Shown: piece by piece, positions 42,896-50,457 of the stretch
How positions within the stretch are numbered: position 1 is the stretch's first letter
Layout: each line of letters begins with the position of its first letter
Source: F23-D06 sp002392325
GTDB lineage: Bacteria > Bacteroidota > Bacteroidia > Bacteroidales > WCHB1-69
Reading direction: 5' to 3'
Assembly: GCA_946624065.1 (NCBI GenBank)
Contig: CAMORT010000010.1
Coordinates: 1-54,947 of the forward strand
Length of the DNA stretch: 54,947 nt
Made by a program: the position numbers and the translations under genes
Notes under the pieces: generated by a model
Told to the model about the DNA's origin: nothing
The model's database searches: none
The model's input: the letters and a program-made list of their open reading frames with translations, nothing else

Positions 42896-43798
42896 TTATC
42901 GGTTCAGCATTTTGATCTTGTATTGCACATGGGTGCGGAGGTCATCGCCCCCGAGAATTTCGATGTCGTCGTAAAGACCAAGAATGAAGCGTGTTACGCC
43001 TTCAAAGCGGCAGACTTCGGTTTCCAGCAGGAAATAGCCGCCGTCCACTTCTTTCAAAAACGGGGTGGAGAGCGGGTATTCTTCCTGCAGCAGACTGGCG
43101 GCGCGCACGGAGAGGCGGAGGCGGACCGGAAACCGCTGCGTGCTGTGCATCCGGAAGACATCCACATAGCCGGTCTCATGGTGCTCTTCATACTGCCATT
43201 CGGTGTCCAGAATGCTCACTTTCCGGATTCTGGAGACCTTGAAGGTTTTCACCATCTGCGAGTCCAGTTCATAGCACCATACTTGGTCGTGGTCGGGAGT
43301 GAACGCGTAGGGTTCCACCAACCGGTCCGAGGTGGTGTTGCTGTGCCCTGACCGGTAGCCGACGAGAACCGCTTGCCGGTGATTCTCGATGGCGGAAGTG
43401 AGGTCGTGGATGGTCTGCCGGAGGCGCTTGCCTAATCCGAGGTCGCTGATGACCTTGTAGTCGTACAGGGCGTACAGTTTTTTCTTCAGCGATTCTTTTG
43501 ACTTGGTGCCGGGGTCGATGGAGTCGATGGCGCAGCGCAGGATCATCTCCTCCTCTTCAGTAAAGTGGAGCAGTTCGCTGAGGTGCCGCGACATCTTGTT
43601 GGTGGAGGTTTCGATGCGATAGACGTTGTACTCGTTTCGTTTCACGGCGAAACCCGCCTCGCGGAAGGTGTCGATGTAGCGGAAGAAAGTGCGCTCGCTG
43701 AAGTCGAAATGGCGGCACACGTCCGCCTTGTTCATGTATCGGTTGTTGGCGAGCAGCATCAGGAGTTGCAGTTCCCGCACGATTCTCGGTTGGTCCAT
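42896..43798 (-). CDS. HTH-WYL transcriptional regulator
   Basis: 300 residues from MDQPRIVREL; the longer frame starts inside the promoter. The N-terminal winged helix is RYMNKADVCRHFDFSERTF followed by FRYIDTFREAGF. A WYL domain lies at about residues 140-215 (RQAVLVGYRSG, LVEPYAFTPDHDQVWCYEL), and a WCX-like C-terminal extension follows. WYL regulators sense nucleic-acid or nucleotide signals and often control defence or stress genes. Two TGACA-N5-TGTC operators lie upstream, one over its own promoter, so autoregulation is likely. Confidence 0.85.
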   Translation of the reverse strand: MDQPRIVRELQLLMLLANNRYMNKADVCRHFDFSERTFFRYIDTFREAGFAVKRNEYNVYRIETSTNKMSRHLSELLHFTEEEEMILRCAIDSIDPGTKSKESLKKKLYALYDYKVISDLGLGKRLRQTIHDLTSAIENHRQAVLVGYRSGHSNTTSDRLVEPYAFTPDHDQVWCYELDSQMVKTFKVSRIRKVSILDTEWQYEEHHETGYVDVFRMHSTQRFPVRLRLSVRAASLLQEEYPLSTPFLKEVDGGYFLLETEVCRFEGVTRFILGLYDDIEILGGDDLRTHVQYKIKMLNR

Positions 43799-43823
43799 GG
43801 CAGTATTTTTTATAATGAACGCA

Positions 43824-43831
43824 CAAAGATA
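43824..43831 (-). promoter_or_regulatory. -7 box TATCTTTG for the WYL gene
   Basis: The minus-strand TATCTTTG matches the consensus, 25 bases before the start. Its -33 region falls within the operator at 43842-43858. Confidence 0.55.
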
Positions 43832-43841
43832 CAAGGGTTTG

Positions 43842-43858
43842 CTGACATATTCTGTCAG
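43842..43858. promoter_or_regulatory. Operator 1, CTGACA-N5-TGTCAG
   Basis: CTGACA and TGTCAG form a perfect 6-bp dyad with 5-base spacer TATTC. It overlaps the -33 position of the WYL gene promoter. Confidence 0.6.
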
Positions 43859-43877
43859 TGGGATATTTTTTTCAGGG

Positions 43878-43892
43878 TGACACGATGTGTCG
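43878..43892. promoter_or_regulatory. Operator 2, TGACA-N5-TGTCG
   Basis: TGACA-CGATG-TGTCG repeats the half-sites and spacing of operator 1, 35 bases centre to centre. A weak -7-like box (TTTATTTG, 43904-43911) lies downstream, so this site would overlap the -33 region of the plus-strand promoter. Confidence 0.55.
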
Positions 43893-43952
43893 CTGGACGG
43901 GGTTTTATTTGCAGAGTGAAATTATCGGATGTTTAACTTAAAAAATTGAATT

Positions 43953-44039
43953 ATGGAACTTTTGGTTTTACTTGGCGGTATCGTCTGGATGCTTGAAACC
44001 CTTCTGGGTGTTTTCTGTGGCAAAGAGCCGAAGATGTAA
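43953..44039 (+). CDS. 28-residue hydrophobic peptide
   Basis: Starts MELLVLLGGIVWMLE, continues as a single hydrophobic helix and ends CGKEPKM before TAA. It lies directly behind operator 2 and 28 bases before a secreted-protein gene. No homolog is known to me. A charged tail after the helix and the operator context support a real small membrane protein, but its small size leaves chance possible. Confidence 0.4.
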   Translation: MELLVLLGGIVWMLETLLGVFCGKEPKM

Positions 44040-44067
44040 AGAGTTAGAAACAAAAATTCAAAATGTC

Positions 44068-44646
44068 ATGAAAAGGTTTTTGATGTTAATCATTACGCTG
44101 TCGCTTTTTGGAGGCGGCATGTTGAAGGCGCAGCATTTGACCTTCAAGGGCGTGCCCATCACCGGCACCTTGAAGGAGTTTACCAACGCAATGATTCAGA
44201 AGGGGTTTCACCACGAACTGACCCAAGATGGTTTGGCTGTGTTTTCCGGTGACTTTGCCGGTTACAAGGATTGTTCTTTCGGGGTGATCACGCTTCAGAA
44301 CCAGGATGTGGTCAACCAGGTCACGCTATTCTTTTCTGACCACGAAACTTGGTCGTCATTGCTAAATCAATACGAAGTCTTGAAGTCGATGTTGACCAAG
44401 AAATACGGTACTCCGGCTGAATGGTCAGAACGGTTCACTTCAGGTTATACACCTTCTGATAATGGAAAAATACACGCTTTGCGTACCGGAGAGTATCACT
44501 GGTACACCAAATACGTAACAGAGGAGGGTGAGATACGCCTTTCACTCGAGGAAGGCACGGAATATCACACAGGGCGTGTGTGTTTGATCTATTTCGACAA
44601 AACCAACACCGACAAAGCTCGTCAGGCGGCGTATGATGATTTGTAG
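44068..44646 (+). CDS. Secreted protein, paralog A
   Basis: 192 residues from MKRFLMLIITL, the first Met of a clear signal peptide ending near LKAQ. The mature part begins HLTFKGVPITGTLKEFTNAMIQKGF and ends VCLIYFDKTNTDKARQAAYDDL. The same layout (FKGxxITGT, FAG.. .DC, LLxxYExLK..LTxKYGxP, C-terminal DDL) recurs in the protein at 44950, so the two are paralogs. No known family is recognised. It probably shares the WYL-controlled transcript with the 28-residue peptide. Confidence 0.7.
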   Translation: MKRFLMLIITLSLFGGGMLKAQHLTFKGVPITGTLKEFTNAMIQKGFHHELTQDGLAVFSGDFAGYKDCSFGVITLQNQDVVNQVTLFFSDHETWSSLLNQYEVLKSMLTKKYGTPAEWSERFTSGYTPSDNGKIHALRTGEYHWYTKYVTEEGEIRLSLEEGTEYHTGRVCLIYFDKTNTDKARQAAYDDL

Positions 44647-44949
44647 AAGGCACGCCGTTTTCTCCGGCCGCGCAGTCCGTAGGACTGCAGGCCCGGGTAG
44701 CGTTGGGATTGTGTGGGGAGGCAGAATATCGCACGCCGTAGGTGTGCGGGTGTGAAAACCACATGCTCCATTTGTTTGTCTCTATCTTTTGGTTATGATT
44801 CTGCGACGCTTCCGAACCGCGTTGGCGGTTCCAGCTCTGTAGGAAACGGTCGGCCACGGGTCTCCCACAACCCCGGAGGGGTTGCATAAAAAAACGCGAG
44901 AAGGCAAATATTTTGTAATTTTGTTGCGATAATTTAAAATCAATTGAAC
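44647..44949. repeat. Array of short-loop mini-hairpins between the two paralogs
   Basis: Perfect or near-perfect hairpins occur at 44672-44688 (GCAGTCC-GTA-GGACTGC), 44730-44748 (CGCACGCC-GTA-GGTGTGCG), 44814-44831 (GAACCGC-GTTG-GCGGTTC) and 44868-44884 (CAACCCC-GGA-GGGGTTG). The tract is GC-rich against AT-rich flanks and has no gene. Confidence 0.75.
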
Positions 44950-45588
44950 ATGAAGAAAATAGCAATATTAGTGGTCTTCGTATTGTTTGCTGTCGCCGCA
45001 TCCCTCAATGCTCAGAATCCCGCATTGAGCGTTCCTAAATTCAAAGGTATAGAAATAACTGGCACGGTTGACCAGTTCGGTGCCAAACTTTCAGGTCAAG
45101 GGTTCACATTCTTGTCAAAAGAAGATTATGGTTCTGTATATATGGGTCGATTTGCAGGTATAAGTGATTGTTTTGTGTACTTGGTTCCCGTTGTGAATTC
45201 TAATGATATTGCTTCGATTACTGTGATGATTGGCTTGAAATCTTCCGATTATGAAGTTTTTAGTTATGAAACATGGGAAGATCTACTCGGCAACTATGAA
45301 TTTTTGAAAGATCTTCTAACCGAAAAATATGGAAAACCCACCGAAGAAAATGAAGGTTTTTCAAAAGAGGCATACACAGCTAATTCTCATTTAAAATTGT
45401 CTGCTGTTAAAGATGGGCAATGTGAGTATTTTGCCCAATGGGGTGATTCTGATATAGATAAAATGGTTGTGAGATTAGACATTTCAGGCATTAAAAATTT
45501 GGGACGTGAATATGCAGTAATTACATTGCAATATCGGAATGTTGACAAAATGAAGGATTATAAGAAAGGGGTACTGGACGATTTATGA
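44950..45588 (+). CDS. Secreted protein, paralog B
   Basis: 212 residues from MKKIAILVVF; the frame can be extended two codons to a TTG. The signal peptide ends near SLNAQ. Shared landmarks with the gene at 44068 are PKFKGIEITGTVDQFGAKL, RFAGISDCFVYL, WEDLLGNYEFLKDLLTEKYG and the terminal DYKKGVLDDL. It is more AT-rich than paralog A. The stop overlaps the end of the convergent coiled-coil gene by six bases. Function unknown. Confidence 0.7.
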   Translation: MKKIAILVVFVLFAVAASLNAQNPALSVPKFKGIEITGTVDQFGAKLSGQGFTFLSKEDYGSVYMGRFAGISDCFVYLVPVVNSNDIASITVMIGLKSSDYEVFSYETWEDLLGNYEFLKDLLTEKYGKPTEENEGFSKEAYTANSHLKLSAVKDGQCEYFAQWGDSDIDKMVVRLDISGIKNLGREYAVITLQYRNVDKMKDYKKGVLDDL

Positions 45589-46005
45589 TTTTTTGGATGT
45601 TTTGTCAAAATAAGATTGAATCAAATTATATTGGTCGGCGACCTCTTTCCGTTTCTTTTGCAATTCTTCAAGTTTTATCTTTCGCTCTCCGGTTTCCTCA
45701 ATAGCATCAATGTCTTCTATTAGTGGCCCACCACGACCAAAGAATGGATAATGCACCGTTTCTAAATCATTCTTTGCCTCTACTATTTGTTCATCCAATA
45801 TTTTAAGTTGTTGCTCATATTGTCTTTTGGCCTCCATCATGGTGGGAGTTTGTGCCGCCACAAAAACATCCAAAAGATTGTAAACCGCCTCTATCTGTTG
45901 CTTGGTCTCTTTAGAAGAACGACGAGCGATGACTAATGCGACAATAATCGCAATCATTCCCACAATGGGGCTCAAAATCGTTGCCCAGGATAAAATAGTG
46001 CCCAT
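45583..46005 (-). CDS. Membrane-anchored coiled-coil protein, last gene of the RM operon
   Basis: 140 residues. An N-terminal helix (LSWATILSPIVGMIAIIVALVIA) is followed by two long charged helices at about residues 30-85 and 105-135 (EAKRQYEQQLKILDEQIVEAK; ERKIKLEELQKKRKEVADQY), which predicts a coiled-coil cytoplasmic part. It starts 8 bases after the hsdM stop, so it is translated with the restriction operon. No family is recognised. An accessory role in defence is possible (inference). Confidence 0.6.
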   Translation of the reverse strand: MGTILSWATILSPIVGMIAIIVALVIARRSSKETKQQIEAVYNLLDVFVAAQTPTMMEAKRQYEQQLKILDEQIVEAKNDLETVHYPFFGRGGPLIEDIDAIEETGERKIKLEELQKKRKEVADQYNLIQSYFDKTSKKS

Positions 46006-46013
46006 TTTTCCTA

Positions 46014-47660
46014 TTATTTCTCAAACCTCAACTTTCCCAACTGCTCCATTATCTCTTTCTCCAATTCGTGGCTTTCTGCAAACATTTCATTCAGCTTCTG
46101 TTTGTATTCTGCCATACGACTGTTGAACTCTTCTTCGGAAATATCAACATATTCTATCTTGATATCGAAGTACTGACCTGCTGAGAGGGAATATTTTTTA
46201 TCCTTTATTTCTTTAAAAGTGACCACTTTCGAGAAATCGTCCACCTCTTTCTGTTGCTTGAATGTATCGATGATTTGTTCTATTTCGAAGTCGCGCAGAA
46301 CGGTTTTCTGGTTGTTGTCTATCTTGACTTTCTCACCTAATTTGGAAGCGTCAATCAGGATCACATTACCATCCTTGTTTGCTTTGTCGATGAAGATAAC
46401 GCTGACATTGGTGCCGGTGTTGGCAAAGATATTGGAGGGCATAGAGACGACACCTCGCAACCATCCTTCGTCAATGATGCGTTGCTTGATTTTCAATGGA
46501 ATACCGCTGGCAGCGGTCAGGAATCCGGTCGGCACTACTACCGCCGCCTTGCCCGTCGATTTCAGGATGTAGAGGATGTGCTGGAGGAAGCACTGATAGA
46601 TGGCCATACTGTCCTTCTTTTTGTTAGGAATGTTTGGAACTCCTGCAAAGAAGCGGTCAGTGTTTTGGAAGGCTTTGTGCGTCACACTCTCGCTGAAATC
46701 CACATTGAATGGCGGATTACTCACCACATAGTCGAACTGTTCCATCATCTCACCGTTTTTGCCGGCGTGTCCCCAGCTGATGAGCGAATCGCCCTGTACC
46801 ACATTGGGCAGCGAATGCACCAGATTGTTCAAAATCAGGTTCAACCGCAGCATTGTGGTGCTCTTCTGGCTTTGATCCTGGCTATAGATGGTGCATCTGT
46901 CTTCGCCAATCTGGTGGGCCAATGCCATCAACAGCGTGCCGGTACCGGCGGACGGGTCGCAGCAGGTTATGCTTTTCAGCTCTTCCTTTTCATCCACCAA
47001 CAGACGGGCCATCACAGTGGCCACGGCGTGCGGGGTAAAATACTCCGCATATTTGCCACCACCGTTCTTGTTATAGTCGGCAATCAAATATTCGAACACC
47101 GTGGCGAAGAAATCGTATTTCTGGTCGAACACTTCCTCGAAGTTGAAGGTGATAAGCTTATTGACCAACGCTTTGGCAAAATCATCGCGTCGATCTACAT
47201 CCGTCACATTGGTGGTGATGGCTTCAAACAGGGCTACGTTGCTTCTGCCGGAGGTCTTGATGCTGTAACGGTCGGCATTGGCCTGTCCCAGCGACACCAT
47301 CGTGTCGTCGAAGGTGCCTGCGAAGCCGTCTTCCGCCATACGGTTATAGAGGGAAGCTATCAGAAACTCGGGCTTCATTCGCGGAGCTTCAGGCACAAAG
47401 TCCTGCAGGTCTTCGCGTTCTGCTTCTGTCATGGCCTTATAGGCCTCTTCCCAATGCTCGGCATTGCGCAATCTGTCGCGGTAATCCGTGTCGGCTCTTT
47501 TCACTTCGTAGCCGAACTTGTCGTTCAAATATTTGTACAGGAACACCTGTACGATGATTTTGTATTCGCTGCTGTCGCCCGACAATCCGTAGGCGGAGCA
47601 GGTGGCGCGAAGGGCGTCAATCAACGCCTCGGTCTTCTCTATATGCTGTTTTGTATCCAT
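46014..47660 (-). CDS. hsdM: Type I restriction-modification methylation subunit
   Basis: 548 residues. HsdM N-terminal helical domain (about 1-140), then the N6-adenine methyltransferase fold. SAM motif I is CDPSAGTGTLLMALA and the catalytic motif is YVVSNPPFNVD. A target-proximal C-terminal coiled helix ends the protein (EEFNSRMAEYKQKLNEMFAE). With HsdS it methylates adenines at a bipartite site, and with HsdR it restricts unmethylated DNA. It is separated from hsdS by three other genes, an uncommon order. Confidence 0.95.
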   Translation of the reverse strand: MDTKQHIEKTEALIDALRATCSAYGLSGDSSEYKIIVQVFLYKYLNDKFGYEVKRADTDYRDRLRNAEHWEEAYKAMTEAEREDLQDFVPEAPRMKPEFLIASLYNRMAEDGFAGTFDDTMVSLGQANADRYSIKTSGRSNVALFEAITTNVTDVDRRDDFAKALVNKLITFNFEEVFDQKYDFFATVFEYLIADYNKNGGGKYAEYFTPHAVATVMARLLVDEKEELKSITCCDPSAGTGTLLMALAHQIGEDRCTIYSQDQSQKSTTMLRLNLILNNLVHSLPNVVQGDSLISWGHAGKNGEMMEQFDYVVSNPPFNVDFSESVTHKAFQNTDRFFAGVPNIPNKKKDSMAIYQCFLQHILYILKSTGKAAVVVPTGFLTAASGIPLKIKQRIIDEGWLRGVVSMPSNIFANTGTNVSVIFIDKANKDGNVILIDASKLGEKVKIDNNQKTVLRDFEIEQIIDTFKQQKEVDDFSKVVTFKEIKDKKYSLSAGQYFDIKIEYVDISEEEFNSRMAEYKQKLNEMFAESHELEKEIMEQLGKLRFEK

Positions 47661-47716
47661 AATCTAATGTGCGATTTCTACAATCTGTTCACCTAGTGTC
47701 TATTGAATCAAGGATT

Positions 47717-47977
47717 TTATACCCCTATCAAATCCACCCCGATAGCTGTGGAAATCTTGGCGATGGTGCGCAAGGTGAAATTGTGTGTGCCACCCACCCA
47801 GCGCGAGACCTCCGCCTCGGTTTTCCCCATCCGTTTTGCCAATTCCTTATGGGAAATACGCTTCTCTTGAAGGGTTGCTTCAATTTTGTCGGCAATGGCA
47901 AACGACCAGTCCACCTCCTTTTTCACATCGGCGGGAATGTCGTTCACATAATCCTGAAGATTCAGTTTGGCATTCAT
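47717..47977 (-). CDS. XRE-family HTH antitoxin
   Basis: 86 residues. The HTH is at about residues 40-75 (ISHKELAKRMGKTEAEVSRW, then the sequence NFTLRTIAKISTAIGVDL). Its ATG overlaps the stop of the preceding toxin-like gene by four bases. Order toxin-antitoxin is that of HigBA-type modules. It should bind and silence the toxin and repress the pair's promoter. Confidence 0.85.
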   Translation of the reverse strand: MNAKLNLQDYVNDIPADVKKEVDWSFAIADKIEATLQEKRISHKELAKRMGKTEAEVSRWVGGTHNFTLRTIAKISTAIGVDLIGV

Positions 47978-48450
47978 ATTTCAAAGTTTTTATCCGTGAT
48001 GCCTTCAATATCGGTCTCGCTGATGGTCAGAGAACCGCTGGCGACCTCACTTTTGATTAAAGAATCGAATTTCTGCAAGTCTATCACATAACCCAGAAGC
48101 TCTTCACTTTCCTCGTATGTTTGGGTTGTTTTTAAACCTCCGTTTCCAATGATGAGGATTTTGTCGGTAATGCGGAGGCAGTATAGGCGAAGTTTGCCGG
48201 AATCCACAGGGAGTGCGCAAACATTGTCGTTCATTTTGCCTTCGGGACGGAAATAGCGTTCCAAGGCCCCGTTGTTGGCGATTTTGGACAAAGCGTAGAT
48301 GATGATCTGATAATCACGTTTCAACTCCGCCGAATCCTTGAAACGTTGGACAAATTTCTCGTATTCAGACAATTCCTCGCCTGTAAACTGAATTGTGTAC
48401 ATGGTTACAACACCTTCGTTCTCAATATTCTTTACATATAAGTCTTTCAT
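47974..48450 (-). CDS. HigB/RelE-like toxin candidate
   Basis: 158 residues, or about 142 if the second Met (MYTIQF, 48402) is the true start. The part ALERYFRPEGKMNDNVCALP, then LRLYCLRITDKILIIGNGGLK, resembles the core of RelE/HigB-type RNases, with basic and aromatic residues near the end of the strands. It is longer than typical RelE proteins. The overlap with an XRE antitoxin gene is the main evidence. It sits inside a type I RM operon between hsdS/DUF2971 and hsdM. Confidence 0.65.
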   Translation of the reverse strand: MKDLYVKNIENEGVVTMYTIQFTGEELSEYEKFVQRFKDSAELKRDYQIIIYALSKIANNGALERYFRPEGKMNDNVCALPVDSGKLRLYCLRITDKILIIGNGGLKTTQTYEESEELLGYVIDLQKFDSLIKSEVASGSLTISETDIEGITDKNFEI

Positions 48451-48535
48451 AATATTTTATTTTTTCTGTTGTGCAAAAATAAAACTTTTTTTGATTCAAT
48501 TTGCTTATATGCTAATTTTTTCTTTTTCGTAAGCT

Positions 48536-49312
48536 TCATATCACCTCTGCTTTCAGCCGGAAAGCATTGTCGTCCACACGCATTTGGTAAAGTTTGATTT
48601 CTGAATTCAGTTTCTTGCGGGCATATTGGATGATTTTCTCCTTCTCTGTCGGGTCTGTGTTGACCCCAAAATAGATCGACTCAAAACATTCGCCCTTCAG
48701 CGGCATATAATGGTGAACTTCTTTCCAATCCATAACTTCATTGCGTTTGGAGCGTTTGGCCTGCTCAGGAGTTAAGGCTGCATACATGGGCCCCGGCTCA
48801 GGCATTACCAATCTGACTTCTTGCTCATACGCCCATTCTTTTGCTTTAGTACGCCATTGATAACCGAACATGTCTTTTGCGCTATGATAAGCGTTGGGAC
48901 GTTCGATTATATCCTGATATTGAACTTCTAAAATAAACGGTTCAAGATAAATGGAGCCAAACATAGGAGGAACGGATTTCATCACTCTGTCTATGTCCAG
49001 CCCGATGCAAACGCCTTTGTGATTGTAGCAATAATGGCTCCACATCAGCAACGAATCATTAACCTTCGACAAACTGCAGAGCCAGGTGTCGTTACGCAAA
49101 TTGAGGGCTTTGTTTTCAAACACCTCCTGTTCCCATTCTTTATGTATTGCATCCTTTGCTATAGAATCGGGCACGTTCGAGTAGTCGATCAATTTGGGAT
49201 GACAATCGAAAGGGTCGTTCAGTTGGGAGGCATTGGTGAATTGGAGATCTTGGTTCCCAATCATGCATTTAGCTCCGACAATGTCCAAATATTTGTAGAG
49301 AATGCGGGACAT
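48536..49312 (-). CDS. DUF2971 protein within the RM operon
   Basis: 258 residues. DUF2971 landmarks are ILYKYLD at the start, FTNASQLNDPFDCHP, SLSKVNDSLLMWSHYCYNHK, VCIGLDID and EWAYEQEVRLVMPEP. The biochemical role of the family is unknown to me; it is often seen near mobile or defence genes. It starts two bases after the hsdS stop, so it must be co-translated with the restriction system. Confidence 0.85.
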   Translation of the reverse strand: MSRILYKYLDIVGAKCMIGNQDLQFTNASQLNDPFDCHPKLIDYSNVPDSIAKDAIHKEWEQEVFENKALNLRNDTWLCSLSKVNDSLLMWSHYCYNHKGVCIGLDIDRVMKSVPPMFGSIYLEPFILEVQYQDIIERPNAYHSAKDMFGYQWRTKAKEWAYEQEVRLVMPEPGPMYAALTPEQAKRSKRNEVMDWKEVHHYMPLKGECFESIYFGVNTDPTEKEKIIQYARKKLNSEIKLYQMRVDDNAFRLKAEVI

Positions 49313-49314
49313 AC

Positions 49315-50454
49315 TTATTCGATGGTTACTTGCCCGTTCATCAACATCGGCAACAGCGAGTCGCGAAGGTGGGTGAAGTGATTGATTTCGTGCCCTATCT
49401 TCATTTGTTTCTCAAACAATGGAAAACAAATATCCTCATAATTCTGTAATATATCAGAAGATGGTTTCACCACAGGAAGAGAAAACAATTCATCTTTGGT
49501 AATAGCCCCAAAAGTGGTACCCGCTGCGTTTAGTTGGTCGAATTTTGCCTTCAAATCGCCCAAAATATGGTAAAGATGAGTCGTTGAACCTATTTTGGAA
49601 TTGAGTGCAGATAATCCTCGTCCTATGCAACAATCTGTATTAGCAATATTTGTGTCGCCCACTGGAGCGCGCACACTCATAAGAATATCTCCTTTTGAAG
49701 CAAATCTTGTTGGACTTGTTGTATACATTCTCACGGAAGGAAATCTAATACCAAAGTCAGTACTTCCCTGATAGAAAATCATCCCATTTCCATCTTCATT
49801 ATAGGTTGAGCCATCTGGTGATTGTCCCATTGTAATATTAGCAATTTCGGAAAGAGTGGCATCTTCCCACTCCTCCGGAATCTCTCTTTTCAGCTTCTCG
49901 TTCCATACCATCTTTCCGCCGGAGGATTTGTAGGGTTTGCCGTTTTCATCCGGGAAATCGTACTGCACGAACCAATAGTCGTAGAGCTGCTTGGCCATCG
50001 CCTCCAACTCGGCGTTCATGCGGGTGTTGAGGGAGATTTTTTGGTCAAGAGAGTATAACGCCTTAGCTATTTTATTTTGTGTTTCAATATCTGGCAGGTT
50101 TACTTTAATTTGGTAATAACTATCAAAAGTCATGCTCGGAAGAGCCGTACCAGAATCAAGATTCTTAAGATCTAATAAATTGAGGTATCGATATAGGTAA
50201 TATGGATTTGCCAGTTCATCATTTACTTCTGAATAATAGGTGGTATCAACACACCAAAATGGTGTATCACAATACTGAATATTATCAAGGGTTCCTTTTC
50301 TTGGCAGAAGAATGGAAGGTTTGTCGTAGAGATAATCGTCAGCATATCTCATAATTCCGCCACTGCCGTAAACTGGAAATAATCCATCACCTAAATGTTT
50401 GTGATCTCTTCCGTTTTTTATCGTAAGTAAATCTTTTACCTTATATTCTTTCAT
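49315..50454 (-). CDS. hsdS: Type I restriction specificity subunit
   Basis: 379 residues with the two-half layout. TRD1 covers about residues 1-140, followed by a spacer helix (ETQNKIAKALYSLDQKISLN, RMNAELEAMAKQLYDYWF). TRD2 covers about 195-340 and a second helix follows (LFEKQMKIGHEINHF). Each TRD reads one half of the bipartite target, and the helices set the spacing. It starts three bases after the hsdR stop. Confidence 0.93.
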   Translation of the reverse strand: MKEYKVKDLLTIKNGRDHKHLGDGLFPVYGSGGIMRYADDYLYDKPSILLPRKGTLDNIQYCDTPFWCVDTTYYSEVNDELANPYYLYRYLNLLDLKNLDSGTALPSMTFDSYYQIKVNLPDIETQNKIAKALYSLDQKISLNTRMNAELEAMAKQLYDYWFVQYDFPDENGKPYKSSGGKMVWNEKLKREIPEEWEDATLSEIANITMGQSPDGSTYNEDGNGMIFYQGSTDFGIRFPSVRMYTTSPTRFASKGDILMSVRAPVGDTNIANTDCCIGRGLSALNSKIGSTTHLYHILGDLKAKFDQLNAAGTTFGAITKDELFSLPVVKPSSDILQNYEDICFPLFEKQMKIGHEINHFTHLRDSLLPMLMNGQVTIE

Positions 50455-50457
50455 CTT

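Noticed and set aside
44435..45001. 188-residue minus-strand frame across the mini-hairpin tract
   Set aside because: It overlaps two plus-strand genes and is Pro/Arg/Cys-rich; the hairpin structure explains the sequence better than coding.
46482..47696. 404-residue open frame opposite hsdM
   Set aside because: Shadow of hsdM codon usage; translation shows no domain or signal, while hsdM has all expected motifs.
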